Positions 35,660 through 44,397 of a DNA stretch of 64,000 bases are shown piece after piece. The notes below the pieces were generated by a model. It did no database searches. It was not told the DNA's origin and saw nothing but the letters and a program-made list of their open reading frames with translations. Source of the stretch: Parvularcula sp. BBD 1991-13 (GTDB lineage Bacteria; Pseudomonadota; Alphaproteobacteria; Caulobacterales; Parvularculaceae); NCBI GenBank assembly GCA_001657385.1, contig LYSZ01000003.1, positions 547,341 to 611,340 of the forward strand, written 5' to 3'. Made by a program: the position numbers and the translations under genes. Each line of letters starts with the position of its first letter. Position 1 is the first letter of the stretch.

Positions 35660-36298
35660 ATGAAACTGTTCGGATATTGGCGCTCCAGCGCAACCTATCG
35701 CGTCCGCATCGCCCTCGCCCTGAAAGGGATCGACTACGAGTATGAGGCGGTCGACCTCCTCGCCGGCGCCCAGCGCAGCGACGCCTACCTGAAGACCAAT
35801 CCGCTCGGCCTCGTGCCGGCGCTCGAAATCGACGACGGCCCGGCCCTGGTGCAGTCGCTCGCCATCATGGAGTATCTTGAAGAGATCCGCCCCGAGCCCT
35901 CGATCCTGCCCGGCGGCGCCGCCGACCGGGCCGCCGCGCGCGCCATCGCGGCGATGATCGCCTGCGAGGCCCAGCCCTTCATGAATATCGGCACACAGAA
36001 TTATCTCAAAACCGAGCATGGGTTCGACGACGCAGCCATGGTGAAATGGCTCAACCACGCCCCGCGCGACACCATGGCCGCCGTCGAGGCGATGGTCGCC
36101 CGGACCGCGGGCGATTTCTGCGTCGGCGACGCGCCGAGCATCGCAGACTGCTGCCTCGCGCCGCAAATGTTCGCCGCCGCCCGCTTCGGCGTCGAGATCG
36201 CCGATTTCAAGCGCCTGCACGAGATCAACGAACGCTGCCTCGCCCTGCCCGCGTTTGAAAAGGCGCATCCGAAGAACCAGCCCGACGCGCCCGCGTAA
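35660..36298 (+). CDS. maiA: maleylacetoacetate isomerase (zeta-class GST)
   Basis: 212 residues. Starts MKLFGYWRSSATYRVRIAL, the SSxxYRVR signature of zeta GSTs, whose serine activates glutathione. NPLGLVPALEIDDG and LAIMEYLEE complete the thioredoxin fold; a helical domain follows. Isomerises maleylacetoacetate to fumarylacetoacetate in tyrosine breakdown; no other tyrosine-pathway gene is adjacent, so a role on another dicarboxylate is possible. AAGGATAGCTCG gives the ribosome-binding site. Confidence 0.88.
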   Translation: MKLFGYWRSSATYRVRIALALKGIDYEYEAVDLLAGAQRSDAYLKTNPLGLVPALEIDDGPALVQSLAIMEYLEEIRPEPSILPGGAADRAAARAIAAMIACEAQPFMNIGTQNYLKTEHGFDDAAMVKWLNHAPRDTMAAVEAMVARTAGDFCVGDAPSIADCCLAPQMFAAARFGVEIADFKRLHEINERCLALPAFEKAHPKNQPDAPA

Positions 36299-36334
36299 GA
36301 CGCCGCCGCTGGCGGGCGCCGCGGATCGCCCTTA

Positions 36335-37243
36335 TTACGACGCCAGGCGTTTTTGCGGATGAACGCCGTCCACATAGCCCATGAAGGGCGGATGGATGGA
36401 ATAGCCGATCAACTCCCGCGCGCGCCGCGGCAGCCGGGCGGCGGTTTCAGAGGGAACCGCAAGCGTCATGTTTTCAAGCTGGCGCGCCCAGCCGGCGCAG
36501 TATTGCGGCGTGATGATGAGCCGCGGCGCGTCCGACCTGTTCGCGCCGCCGCGGTGCAACAGACCGCCCTTGGCGATCATCAGCGCCCCCGCCGGCATGG
36601 TCGCCTTCACCGCGTCGGGCCGCGCGCCCGGATCGTCGCCGACATCGCGCACGGTCTTGTCGGCGAAACTTGCCTCAAGGCTGCTGGCGACATCGGCGTC
36701 GCTCCAGCGGTGACTGCCGGGAATGACTTCGGTCGCGCCGTTTTCTTCCGTCGTCGCATCAATCGCCCAGAACGCGCTGACGCCGAAAGCACAGCCGCCG
36801 AAAGCACAGCCGCCCCGAGGCGCCGTGATATGGGCGTCGTCGCTGTGCCAGGGCTGCACGGTTTCGCCGGAATGCAGCTTGATCGCGAGGCATGCGGACA
36901 ACAGGCAGGAGGCGCCGAGATCGGCTTCGACAAAGGCGAGCGCCAGCGGGTGAATGGCAAGCTCGGCAAAATGCGGGGATTTCGCCAGCAGCGCATAAAC
37001 GCGGTTGGATTTCAGTCCTTCGAAATCGTTCCGCCCGGAGAGGTTCCGGTCGAATGCCGGCGCCAGCGCCGCCCGGAGGTCGGCGAGCGTCCGGTCGGAC
37101 AGCACCTTGTCGAAAACGATGTAACCGTCCTTGTCGAACTGCGCCCGCCAGTCGGCGAACGACCGGCTCTGAAGCCATGGGGCGAGCGCGCCCTCGTCGC
37201 AAGGCGCCGTTTGGCGGCCGTTTGCAGCGTTTTCCGTCGTCAT
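36335..37243 (-). CDS. phytanoyl-CoA dioxygenase (PhyH) family protein
   Basis: 302 residues. Fe(II)/2-oxoglutarate oxygenase with the facial triad H133, D135 (PWHSDD) and H230 (GGLLHRGG); R241 (APRLIIT) binds 2-oxoglutarate. An in-frame 15-base duplication puts GGCAF twice right after the HxD motif. The gene is divergent from a TetR regulator with a palindrome between the starts, so it is probably repressed by it until a substrate appears. Substrate unknown; PhyH enzymes hydroxylate diverse lipids and small molecules. Confidence 0.87.
   Translation of the reverse strand: MTTENAANGRQTAPCDEGALAPWLQSRSFADWRAQFDKDGYIVFDKVLSDRTLADLRAALAPAFDRNLSGRNDFEGLKSNRVYALLAKSPHFAELAIHPLALAFVEADLGASCLLSACLAIKLHSGETVQPWHSDDAHITAPRGGCAFGGCAFGVSAFWAIDATTEENGATEVIPGSHRWSDADVASSLEASFADKTVRDVGDDPGARPDAVKATMPAGALMIAKGGLLHRGGANRSDAPRLIITPQYCAGWARQLENMTLAVPSETAARLPRRARELIGYSIHPPFMGYVDGVHPQKRLAS
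36783..36812. repeat. perfect in-frame duplication, period 15
   Basis: CCGAAAGCACAGCCG twice in tandem, exact, inside the PhyH gene; encodes GGCAF-GGCAF. Exact identity suggests a recent event. Confidence 0.85.
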
Positions 37244-37285
37244 GGGGCGTCTCCTTCACGATGCCGGCGGAGAGTAGCCGTTTTC

Positions 37286-37298
37286 TGAGTTGAACTCA
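37286..37298. promoter_or_regulatory. palindromic operator between phyH-like gene and TetR gene
   Basis: TGAGTTGAACTCA, a perfect palindrome about a central G, in the 109-base divergent gap. Related half-sites (AACTCAG and AAGCTCA) follow at 37306-37320. Likely autoregulatory site of the TetR protein. Confidence 0.6.
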
Positions 37299-37352
37299 AT
37301 TTAAAAACTCAGTAAGCTCAGGCGGAAAGTCGCGCTGCCCGGAGATCGCCCC

Positions 37353-37973
37353 TTGCCCCGCAAAAACGCCTCTTCCGAGATCATGAAAGCGGCCGAAGCC
37401 TGTCTCATCGCCGGCGCGGGGGATTTCGAAATGAGCGACGTCGCAGCCAGGGCCGGCGTCTCGGAGGGGCTCGCCTACCACTATTTCGGCTCCAAGGCGG
37501 GTCTCCTGTGCGCGCTGGTGGAGGCCTTCTACGACCGCTACTCGGCGGTTGCGAATGAGCGCTACGACGTGGAGATCCCGTGGGCGCTGCGCGAGCATGC
37601 GCGCCTGAAAGCGGTGATCGACTTTCTTTACGGCGACCCGCTGGCCGAGGTCGTTCTCGGCAGGATGGGCCGCACCGCGCAGGTCGCCAAGGTCGAGGCC
37701 GCGCGGCGGCGCGAGATGATCGAACTGGCGGGGCGCAACATCCGCAGCGGCGTCGAGCGCGGCGACATCCCCGCATCGATCGATCCGCAAATCGCCGGCG
37801 CCGCCATCGCCGGCGCCATACGCCAGACCTTCAATTACGTGATGGCCGCGCCGGACCGCCCGGCCCCGGACGTCCTTGCCGAACAGCTCTGGCGCCTGAT
37901 CGCCGGCGCGCTCGACCTGTCGCCGGCGCGCGACGCCGCGTCGCGGGCCGGCCCGTCTGCGCTGGCGCATTGA
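37353..37973 (+). CDS. TetR-family transcriptional regulator
   Basis: 206 residues. N-terminal helix-turn-helix ACLIAGAGDFEMSDVAARAGVSEGLAYHYFGSKAGLL (about 16-52), then a helical ligand domain. Start is TTG at 37353 with GGAGA seven bases before. Divergent from the PhyH oxygenase; the palindrome between them is its likely operator. The ligand is unknown. Confidence 0.88.
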   Translation: MPRKNASSEIMKAAEACLIAGAGDFEMSDVAARAGVSEGLAYHYFGSKAGLLCALVEAFYDRYSAVANERYDVEIPWALREHARLKAVIDFLYGDPLAEVVLGRMGRTAQVAKVEAARRREMIELAGRNIRSGVERGDIPASIDPQIAGAAIAGAIRQTFNYVMAAPDRPAPDVLAEQLWRLIAGALDLSPARDAASRAGPSALAH

Positions 37974-38009
37974 CCGCCAGGGCCCCGTCCCATTAAGTCA
38001 GGAACTCAT

Positions 38010-38549
38010 ATGGAACCTCTGATTTTCGCCATCGGCGACCGTAAGCCCGTCATTCACGAAACCGCCTTCATCGCCCCCGGCGCGGTGATTTGCGGCGATG
38101 TCGAAGTGCATGAAAACGCATCGGTCTGGTATGGCTGCGTGCTGCGCGGCGACACCAACAAGATCGTCGTCGGCAAGGGCTCGAACGTGCAGGACGGCAC
38201 GGTCGTCCATGTGGACGCTCCGCAATGGGGCGGCCTGCCGACGCTGATCGGCGAGAACGCGCTGATCGGCCACAAATGCATGCTGCATGGCTGCTCGATC
38301 ATGGACGGCGGTTTTGTCGGCATGGGCGCGACCATGCTCGACGGCTCGGTGGTGGAAACCGGCGCCATGCTCGCCGCAGGCGCGTTCCTCAGCCCCCGGA
38401 AGACCGTGCTCGCCGGAGAAATGTGGGCGGGCATGCCGGCGAAGAAATTCCGCGATCTGCGCGACGGCGAGGACAAGATGGCGCTCATGGGCGCCGGCCA
38501 CTATGTCGAGGAAGCGCGCGCCCACCGCGCCGCGCTGGAAAAGCGCTAA
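38010..38549 (+). CDS. gamma-carbonic-anhydrase-family hexapeptide protein
   Basis: 179 residues forming a left-handed beta-helix trimer. Metal-site histidines are visible in VVHVDAP and GHKCMLHGC, spaced as in gamma carbonic anhydrases. Typical signatures: SVWYGCVLRGD and VGMGATMLDGSVVETG. Bacterial members (YrdA/PaaY group) bind Zn or Fe, but enzymatic activity is often unproven. Preceded by AGGAACTCAT. Confidence 0.9.
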   Translation: MEPLIFAIGDRKPVIHETAFIAPGAVICGDVEVHENASVWYGCVLRGDTNKIVVGKGSNVQDGTVVHVDAPQWGGLPTLIGENALIGHKCMLHGCSIMDGGFVGMGATMLDGSVVETGAMLAAGAFLSPRKTVLAGEMWAGMPAKKFRDLRDGEDKMALMGAGHYVEEARAHRAALEKR

Positions 38550-38562
38550 AGCCGGCCGGCCC

Positions 38563-38624
38563 CCGCAAACGCCCGGCGCCGCAAACGCCCGGCGCCGCAA
38601 ATCCGGGCGCCGCAAATCCGGGCA
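38563..38624. repeat. tandem repeat, four units of 16, 16, 15 and 15
   Basis: CCGCAAACGCCCGGCG twice, then CCGCAAATCCGGGCG and CCGCAAATCCGGGCA, in the gap after the carbonic-anhydrase-like gene. Non-coding; each pair is nearly perfect. Confidence 0.85.
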
Positions 38625-38750
38625 GCCCATAACGCCTCTTGTCGTTTGCGGATCAGGCCTGTAGGTCTCAACCCTCACGTCAGGAACCAGAACCCGGACC
38701 GGCGCAGAAGCGCGCGAATGGCGAGGGTGCGCTCGCAGCGGGAGGGCGCC

Positions 38751-39746
38751 ATGCTCCGCATCGGGATTCTCGGCGCGGCGAAAATCGCCCCGAAAGCGAT
38801 TATCGCGCCGGCCGCGAAACGCGACGACTGCGTCGCCGCCGCCGTCGCCTCGCGCGACGCCGCCCGGGCCGCGGCCTTCGCCCACGCCCACGGCGTTAAG
38901 GCGATCGAGACCGACTACGGCGCGCTGATCGGGCGCCCGGACATCGACCTTGTCTACAACGCCCTGCCCCCCAGCCGCCACGCCGATCTTTCCATCGCCG
39001 CGCTGAGGGCGGGCAAAGCGGTGTTGTGCGAAAAGCCTTTCGCCATGGACGCCGCCGAGGCCCGCGCCATGACCGAGGCGAGCCGCGAGACCGGCCGCCC
39101 CCTGCTGGAAGCCTTCCACCATCGCTTTCACCCGGCTTTCAGGCGCGTCCTGACGCTGGTCCGCGACGGCGCGATCGGCGCGGTCCGGCGCATTGATGCG
39201 CGCTTCACCGTCCCCATTGCGCACCGGGAAGGAGAGCTTCGCCACACCGCGGCGCTCGGCGGCGGCGCCCTGATGGATCTCGGCTGCTACCCCCTGCACT
39301 GGGCGCGGACGATCGCCGGCGCGGAACCGAGGATCGTCGCCGCCAGCGCCGTCGTCGGCGCGCAGCCGGATGTGGACCTCGCCATGACCGCGACCCTCGA
39401 CTTTCCGACCGGAGCCGAAGCGACGGTCCACTGTTCAATGGAAGACGCCGCGCCCCGCGACGCCGCATTGTTCGTTTACGGAAAGGCGGGCGTTCTGCGC
39501 ATGACCAACCCGGTGCACCCCTCGCATGGTCACGCCATCTCCCTGGAGACGAACGGCGCGGTGAAGATGGAAACGGTCGATGGCGGGCCGACCTACGACT
39601 ATCAACTCGACCACGTGCTCGCCGTGATGGCGGGGCGCGAAACGCCGCTGACCGGCGGCGGCGACGCGGTCGCGAACATGGCCGCCATCGACTCCATTTA
39701 CGAGGCCGCCGGCCTACTCCCCCGCGGATGGCTGCGGGGACGCTGA
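38751..39746 (+). CDS. Gfo/Idh/MocA family NAD(P)-dependent oxidoreductase
   Basis: 331 residues. The Rossmann start MLRIGILGAAKIAPKAI binds the dinucleotide, and LCEKPFAMD is the EKP motif carrying the catalytic Lys. HHRFHP and DLGCYPLHWAR in the C-terminal domain are typical of the dimeric-dihydrodiol/glucose-fructose branch. The ATG at 38751 has GGGAGG six bases upstream. The 3' end overlaps the convergent symporter gene by 33 bases. Substrate probably a sugar or polyol. Confidence 0.9.
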   Translation: MLRIGILGAAKIAPKAIIAPAAKRDDCVAAAVASRDAARAAAFAHAHGVKAIETDYGALIGRPDIDLVYNALPPSRHADLSIAALRAGKAVLCEKPFAMDAAEARAMTEASRETGRPLLEAFHHRFHPAFRRVLTLVRDGAIGAVRRIDARFTVPIAHREGELRHTAALGGGALMDLGCYPLHWARTIAGAEPRIVAASAVVGAQPDVDLAMTATLDFPTGAEATVHCSMEDAAPRDAALFVYGKAGVLRMTNPVHPSHGHAISLETNGAVKMETVDGGPTYDYQLDHVLAVMAGRETPLTGGGDAVANMAAIDSIYEAAGLLPRGWLRGR

Positions 39747-41144
39747 CGGCGCCGGCCGGGGGCGGGAGATCGTCCAGGCGACCGCCAGCCCTGCGAGGAT
39801 GCCGGGCATGCCCTCGTAAACGTCCGCATGCCACCCAAGCAAGCGCCAGCCGAGCGCGACGCCCACGCCGGCGGCCATGGCGAGGATCGCGCCGGCCTCC
39901 GGGATGCGGCGGCCAAGGGCGTAAACGGTCAATAGCGGCGCGAAAGCCGACGCAAGCGTCGACCAGGCGAGGATGACGAGGCTGAAAACGCTCTGGTTTT
40001 CCGTCAGCGCAATGAACAGCGCCAGGAGCGTGACAAGCCCGGTCGCTGTCTTCATCTCCCACGCGGATTCGAACCGCTTCGGCAACAGATCGTGCGTCAG
40101 CGCCGCCGAACAGCTCAGCACGAGGGAATCCGCGGTCGACATCGTCGCCGCGAAAATTCCCGCAAGGATCATCCCGACGAAGACCGCGGGCAACAGTTCA
40201 AGCGCCATGGTCGGCAGCGCGAGTTCGGGATCGCCCGCGCCAAGATCCGGCAGATAAAGCCGCGACAGCATGCCGACGCCAGTGGCCAATGCGTAAAAAA
40301 GCGTGAAATAGCCGTAGTACCACCCGCGCGCGCGCATGATGCGGGACGGGCTGTCGAGGGCCATGAAGCGGACCATCACATGCGGCTGTCCGACGACGGA
40401 GAAACCGGCGAACATCCAGCCCGTCACGAAGAGCGCCACGCCGAGCGCGCCGGGAAACAGAAGGTCGGACGGAAACCAGTCGAGAAAACCGGGGATGGCC
40501 GCCATCTCGTCGAGCGCGCCCCCGACGCCGCCGCGGCCAAGCACGCCCACGGCGAACAACAGCGACATGGCGAAGAGCATCACGAACGACTGGGCGGCGT
40601 CCGTCCAGATCGAGGCGCGAATGCCCCCGGCCGCGCTGTAGGCCAGCACCATCCCCGCGACGACGACGGCGCCGGCACGGGGATTCCAGCCGAGCACGCC
40701 CTGCAGCGCCTTGCCGCCGGCGCTGATCTGGGCGGCGGCGTATGCGCCCAGAAAGACAATCATGATCACCGCCGCGATCCGCCGCCATGTTCTGAATTCC
40801 TCCCCGTTCCAGGTCGCGAGCACGGCCGCGAACGAGGCTTCGTTCGTCCGCCCGGTCGCCTCGCGCAAGCGGCGGTGAATGAACAGGGAAGCGACGAGAT
40901 CGCCGAGAATCCAGCCGGTCATCAGCCAGACCGCGGACAATCCGGCCGCATAGGTGAAGCCGATGACGCCGATGAACATGTAGCCGGAATTGTTGGTCGC
41001 TACGGCGGAAAGGGCCGCGAGCCAGGGCGGCACCTCGCTGCGCGCCAGATAGTAGTCCGTACGCGAATTTTTTGCGCGAAACGCCGAGGCCAGCCCCACG
41101 CCGAGAAAGAGAACCAGGAACGCGACGAAACTCGCAACGATCAC
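39714..41144 (-). CDS. sodium:solute symporter (SSS family, proline-permease-like)
   Basis: 476 residues, about 13 membrane spans. PutP-like blocks include YYLARSEVPPWLAALSAVATNNSGYMFIG, AAGGIRASIWTDAAQSFVM, WYYGYFTLFY and ILAGIFAATMSTADSLVLSCSAALTHDL (sodium-binding region). Imports a small solute with Na+; proline or another osmolyte would fit the ectoine locus nearby, but this is inference. Its ATG overlaps the stop of the TPR-protein gene (ATGA), so the two are translationally coupled. Confidence 0.88.
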   Translation of the reverse strand: MIVASFVAFLVLFLGVGLASAFRAKNSRTDYYLARSEVPPWLAALSAVATNNSGYMFIGVIGFTYAAGLSAVWLMTGWILGDLVASLFIHRRLREATGRTNEASFAAVLATWNGEEFRTWRRIAAVIMIVFLGAYAAAQISAGGKALQGVLGWNPRAGAVVVAGMVLAYSAAGGIRASIWTDAAQSFVMLFAMSLLFAVGVLGRGGVGGALDEMAAIPGFLDWFPSDLLFPGALGVALFVTGWMFAGFSVVGQPHVMVRFMALDSPSRIMRARGWYYGYFTLFYALATGVGMLSRLYLPDLGAGDPELALPTMALELLPAVFVGMILAGIFAATMSTADSLVLSCSAALTHDLLPKRFESAWEMKTATGLVTLLALFIALTENQSVFSLVILAWSTLASAFAPLLTVYALGRRIPEAGAILAMAAGVGVALGWRLLGWHADVYEGMPGILAGLAVAWTISRPRPAPSASPQPSAGE

Positions 41145-42130
41145 GGCGTCAGGTCCTCGCGGTCGATCAGCGCCTTGAAGGCGTCGGCATCCCTGATCGA
41201 GGCGAACGCCGGATCGGTGCTCGCTTGCCGGCGGTAGGTGTCAACCATGCCGATGGCTGTTGCAAGATCGGCGATCGCCTCGTCCACCGCTCCGATAGAG
41301 GTCTGCGCGCAAGCGCGCTGATAGAGCGCATGGGCGTTTTCGCCGTCGATGTCGATCGCGCGGTTGGCGAGGCTGAGCGCCCACTGGGACTGACCCAGTT
41401 GCAGGGCGGCGTCGGCCTTGAACGTCATCGCCTCGGTGTCCTCCGGCCGCATCTTCAGAATGTCGTCGTAAACCGCGATCTTCGCGGCCGGCTCCGTCTC
41501 CTGACTGGCGCGCAGCCACAGGGAGTGAATCTCGTTCGTCTCGTCGATTTCAAGCTGCGCCGCCTTCAGGCGCTTGGATTTTTGTTGCAGCTCTTCCTCG
41601 ATGGCGTCGAGGCGTTCGGCGTATCCCTCGACGAGCGACCCGACCCTCGTCTCGGCGATCTGGCTCACCCGCACGCGAATGTCCCGCAGCGAATTCCAGC
41701 CGAAAAACACAAGCAGGGTCGTCACCGCCGTGATCACGAAAAAGAATAGTTCGACTGCGTGACGGGCGTAGCCGGCGGCGTCCTTGGCGATTTCGTACTC
41801 GCGCTGCACCTGCCGTTCGATGAGATCGGCGCGGGTGCGCTCCACGTCGATGCGCAGTTGCTTGATTTCGTCGAGAAGATAACGCGCCGTAAACGGAGAA
41901 TAAAGCGGCGCGTTTTCGTCCTCGATCGGCGCGTCAACGCCGGCCGCCGGCGCGCGCTCATCCGCAGACGACGGTTCTGACTGCGGTTCTGACTGCGCCT
42001 CGGCGCCCGCCGCACCGCCCGCCGTAAAAGCCGCGCCCAGCCACGCCGCAGCGACCATGACGAGAAGGAGACGCGCCGGCCTCCCCCCTGACAAGTGTTT
42101 GTTCACAAGCAAGCCGCCCCCTGTCCGCAT
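41141..42130 (-). CDS. TPR-containing membrane protein coupled to the symporter
   Basis: 329 residues. N-terminal hydrophobic signal or anchor (about 20-44), then a repeat QSEPQSEP and a charged segment. A membrane helix lies at 126-145 (AVELFFFVITAVTTLLVFFGW). A predicted coiled coil follows at about 147-200 (RLDAIEEELQQKSKRLKAA), then two or three tetratricopeptide-like repeats to about 295. No family name recognised. Gene end overlaps the symporter start by four bases, suggesting a regulatory or scaffolding subunit for that transporter. Confidence 0.75.
   Translation of the reverse strand: MRTGGGLLVNKHLSGGRPARLLLVMVAAAWLGAAFTAGGAAGAEAQSEPQSEPSSADERAPAAGVDAPIEDENAPLYSPFTARYLLDEIKQLRIDVERTRADLIERQVQREYEIAKDAAGYARHAVELFFFVITAVTTLLVFFGWNSLRDIRVRVSQIAETRVGSLVEGYAERLDAIEEELQQKSKRLKAAQLEIDETNEIHSLWLRASQETEPAAKIAVYDDILKMRPEDTEAMTFKADAALQLGQSQWALSLANRAIDIDGENAHALYQRACAQTSIGAVDEAIADLATAIGMVDTYRRQASTDPAFASIRDADAFKALIDREDLTP
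41973..41996. repeat. perfect tandem repeat, period 12, two units
   Basis: GGTTCTGACTGC twice; encodes QSEPQSEP in the TPR membrane protein. Confidence 0.8.
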
Positions 42131-42144
42131 GTTCTTAACGGCCG

Positions 42145-42474
42145 TTACCGCCCGCCGAGCACGGTCCCGTCGGCGAAGTCAAAGACGACGTCGACCTTGG
42201 CGGGCGGGTTGACCGGCGTCAGCTCCTTCATCTCTTCGCTCGACCAGACCGCCGCCACGAAAAGGCGCGCACGGTCGCCGGCGGCGGCGTCATCGCCGGG
42301 CGCCTCGCCCTCATCCGTCTCGCTCTCGAAAACGAAAAGCCCTTTGTCGTTGATGAAAAACGTATGCTCGCCCAGAATACCCTCAAGCTCCTTCTGGACG
42401 TCCTGCGTCTCGTCGACGGCGTTCAGATCAAGCTTGTCCTTGACCTGTGCGGTTTGTTCCGGCGTAAGTTTCAT
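42145..42474 (-). CDS. small acidic protein of unknown function
   Basis: 109 residues from MKLTPEQTAQVKDKLDL, start fixed by a strong GGAGGCGGAGAC. Acidic and soluble, without signal or span; includes LEGILGEHTFFINDKGLFVFE and VDVVFDFADGTVLGG. No family recognised. It is next to the TPR/symporter pair (15 bases ahead of the TPR gene) and could be transcribed with it. Confidence 0.75.
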   Translation of the reverse strand: MKLTPEQTAQVKDKLDLNAVDETQDVQKELEGILGEHTFFINDKGLFVFESETDEGEAPGDDAAAGDRARLFVAAVWSSEEMKELTPVNPPAKVDVVFDFADGTVLGGR

Positions 42475-42523
42475 GTCTCCGCCTCCTTTCGGTAAGCATG
42501 TCGTGTAAGGACGGTCGCGGCGC

Positions 42524-42583
42524 ACTGGCTTTTTGCACATTGGCCTTTTTCGAACCGGTCTTTTGCAAATTGGCCTTTCCGCG
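42524..42583. repeat. tandem repeat, period 15, four units, non-coding
   Basis: Units ACTGGCTTTTTGCAC, ATTGGCCTTTTTCGA, ACCGGTCTTTTGCAA and ATTGGCCTTTCCGCG, in the gap between ask and the small acidic gene. A clear case outside coding DNA. Confidence 0.8.
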
Positions 42584-42584
42584 C

Positions 42585-44048
42585 CTATGCGGCGGCTTTC
42601 TCCGCCGCCTCCGCCGGGGCGAGCGTCGCCCGGTCGATGCTGATAAGCGCGTTATGCAAAACGACCACGGCGCGCTCGTAGTGATCCTGCTCCAGGATGA
42701 ACTGGATGTCCACATTGCGCATGGTCTGGTGCAGGCCGAGCAGCCCCACTTCGGCGTCCGAGAGGGCGCCGACCGCGTTCGCCGTCAGCGCCGGCTTGTT
42801 GAGATCCGTTCCGATCGCGGAAACGATGGCGACCTTGCGTACGCTGATCGACGCCGCGGGGAAACGTTCCTCAAGATCCGCGATCACTCGTTTTACCGCC
42901 TTTAACGAACCGCCGAGATAGTGCGTGATCGCGTTCGCGTTGGAGGACTTGGAAATGATGCTCACCTTGTGACGGTCGAGGGAGCTAAGGATCGCCGCGT
43001 CATATCCCTTGACGCCGACCATGTCCTGTTCAAAGAACTCCAGCGCCAGGACGTCCCGCCGTCCGGTGACGATTTCCGTGCCCGGCGCGTCGGCGACATA
43101 ATCGCCCCGGAACACCGTACCCGGATCGCCGGGATCGAAGGTGTTTTTCACCCTCAACGGAATCTCGGACTGGCGCAGGCCTTTCGCCGCGCGGGGGTGA
43201 ACCGCCTCCATGCCCATATTGGAAAGCTGGTCGGCGACGTCGTAGTTCGTACGGCCGATCTTGCGGACATTGTCTTCGCCGACGATTTTCGGGTCCGCGC
43301 TGGAAAGGTGGAATTCCTTGTGGATCACGGCCTCGACCGCGTTCATGAGAACGGCGATATTGGAGAACGTCACCTCCGTATAGCCACGGTCATAGGCGCG
43401 CATCAGCCCTTCCTGGCAATGGGCGTAGCCGGTGACGATCGGCAGTTCCGCGGAGAGGTCGAGGCCGCCCAGCGCCTGCCGGATGCGCTGCTCAAGCGTC
43501 GGCTGGGTCTCGTCGCGCCAGCCGGTAAGATCGACGAACGTCGCGTTCACGTCGCGCTGGCGCAGCAGCAGCATCGTATTATGCGCGCTATGCGCCTCGC
43601 CGAGACCGGACAGCATCTCGCGCACGGTCATCAGGTGCTCGTCGAGCCGGAAATGACCGTAAGAGCAAAGGCGTTGCAGGTCGAGCAGACAACTTCTCAC
43701 GCCCTCGATCCGCTCCCGGACGAAATTATCCGCCGTCTGCCGGTCGGCGTGATCGCCGAAAATGTCCCTGTTGATCGACTGCATGCGCTCCGCGACGCGG
43801 TTGAGCGCATCGCCCCACGACCAGTCGCCCTCGGCGCTGGCGAACAGGGCGTAGACGCCGGGCTCGCCGGTTTTTTTATGTTCGAGCAGCATGTTGGTGA
43901 CGCCCGCATAGGCGGAGACGACGACGATACGCCGGTAGAAATCGCCTTCGCGACGGCGCAACAGTACGTTTTCGAGGACGGCTTTCGTGTCGGCCATCGA
44001 TGTTCCGCCGATTTTTTCAACAATCAGCGGCGCTTCCTGGTTTTTCAT
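42585..44048 (-). CDS. ask: aspartate kinase of the ectoine operon
   Basis: 487 residues. Starts MKNQEAPLIVEKIGGTSMAD, the KxGGTS ATP-binding signature. The kinase domain covers about 1-300 (RREGDFYRRIVVVSAYAGVTNMLL, VTGYAHCQEGLMRAYDRGYTEVTFSNIA); two ACT domains follow (SIISKSSNANAITHYL, VAIVSAIGTDLNKP). The sequence is the Ask_Ect type, which is insensitive to lysine/threonine feedback and feeds aspartyl phosphate into ectoine. ATG at 44048 with GGAGGCGACCCCC. Separated from ectC by 349 bases. Confidence 0.93.
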   Translation of the reverse strand: MKNQEAPLIVEKIGGTSMADTKAVLENVLLRRREGDFYRRIVVVSAYAGVTNMLLEHKKTGEPGVYALFASAEGDWSWGDALNRVAERMQSINRDIFGDHADRQTADNFVRERIEGVRSCLLDLQRLCSYGHFRLDEHLMTVREMLSGLGEAHSAHNTMLLLRQRDVNATFVDLTGWRDETQPTLEQRIRQALGGLDLSAELPIVTGYAHCQEGLMRAYDRGYTEVTFSNIAVLMNAVEAVIHKEFHLSSADPKIVGEDNVRKIGRTNYDVADQLSNMGMEAVHPRAAKGLRQSEIPLRVKNTFDPGDPGTVFRGDYVADAPGTEIVTGRRDVLALEFFEQDMVGVKGYDAAILSSLDRHKVSIISKSSNANAITHYLGGSLKAVKRVIADLEERFPAASISVRKVAIVSAIGTDLNKPALTANAVGALSDAEVGLLGLHQTMRNVDIQFILEQDHYERAVVVLHNALISIDRATLAPAEAAEKAAA

Positions 44049-44397
44049 GGGGGTCGCCTCCTTAAGCGCCGTTCTGGAACAGCCGGCAATCGGCCGGCAT
44101 GATGGTTTCAGGGCCGCCGCGCGCGGCGACAAACCCGGAATATGAGCTGTTCACCTTACGAGAGGCGCCGGTCCGGCCTGACATTGGATCGCACGGGGCC
44201 GCCCGCCCGGCCGGAGCCCCTCAATCGCATCGGGCGCCGCCTGGCGCGCCGTGTCGCGGCCGGTCATGGCGACGCGGCTCCTCGGGGCGGCCGGCGTCGC
44301 GATCCCGCCGCCGCACGCTCTCATCTGTCCGAGATGCGACATGCCTGCGCCCTCAGGAACGCTTCGCCACAAACATCCGGCGGCGCACGGTCATGGA
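44049..44397. other. 349-base gap between ectC and ask
   Basis: No gene recognised; short frames on both strands look like GC-rich shadows. In many ectoine clusters ask follows ectC closely, so this gap could contain an internal promoter or a lost gene. No repeat or hairpin stood out. Confidence 0.4.

Noticed and set aside
35660-36298. Missing cysteine in the SSCxxRVR motif of the zeta GST
   Set aside because: Bacterial maleylacetoacetate isomerases often have SSAxYRVR, so this is ordinary variation.
38563-38624. Tandem repeats considered as a CRISPR array
   Set aside because: Units are 15-16 bases and directly abutting with no unique spacers and no cas genes nearby.
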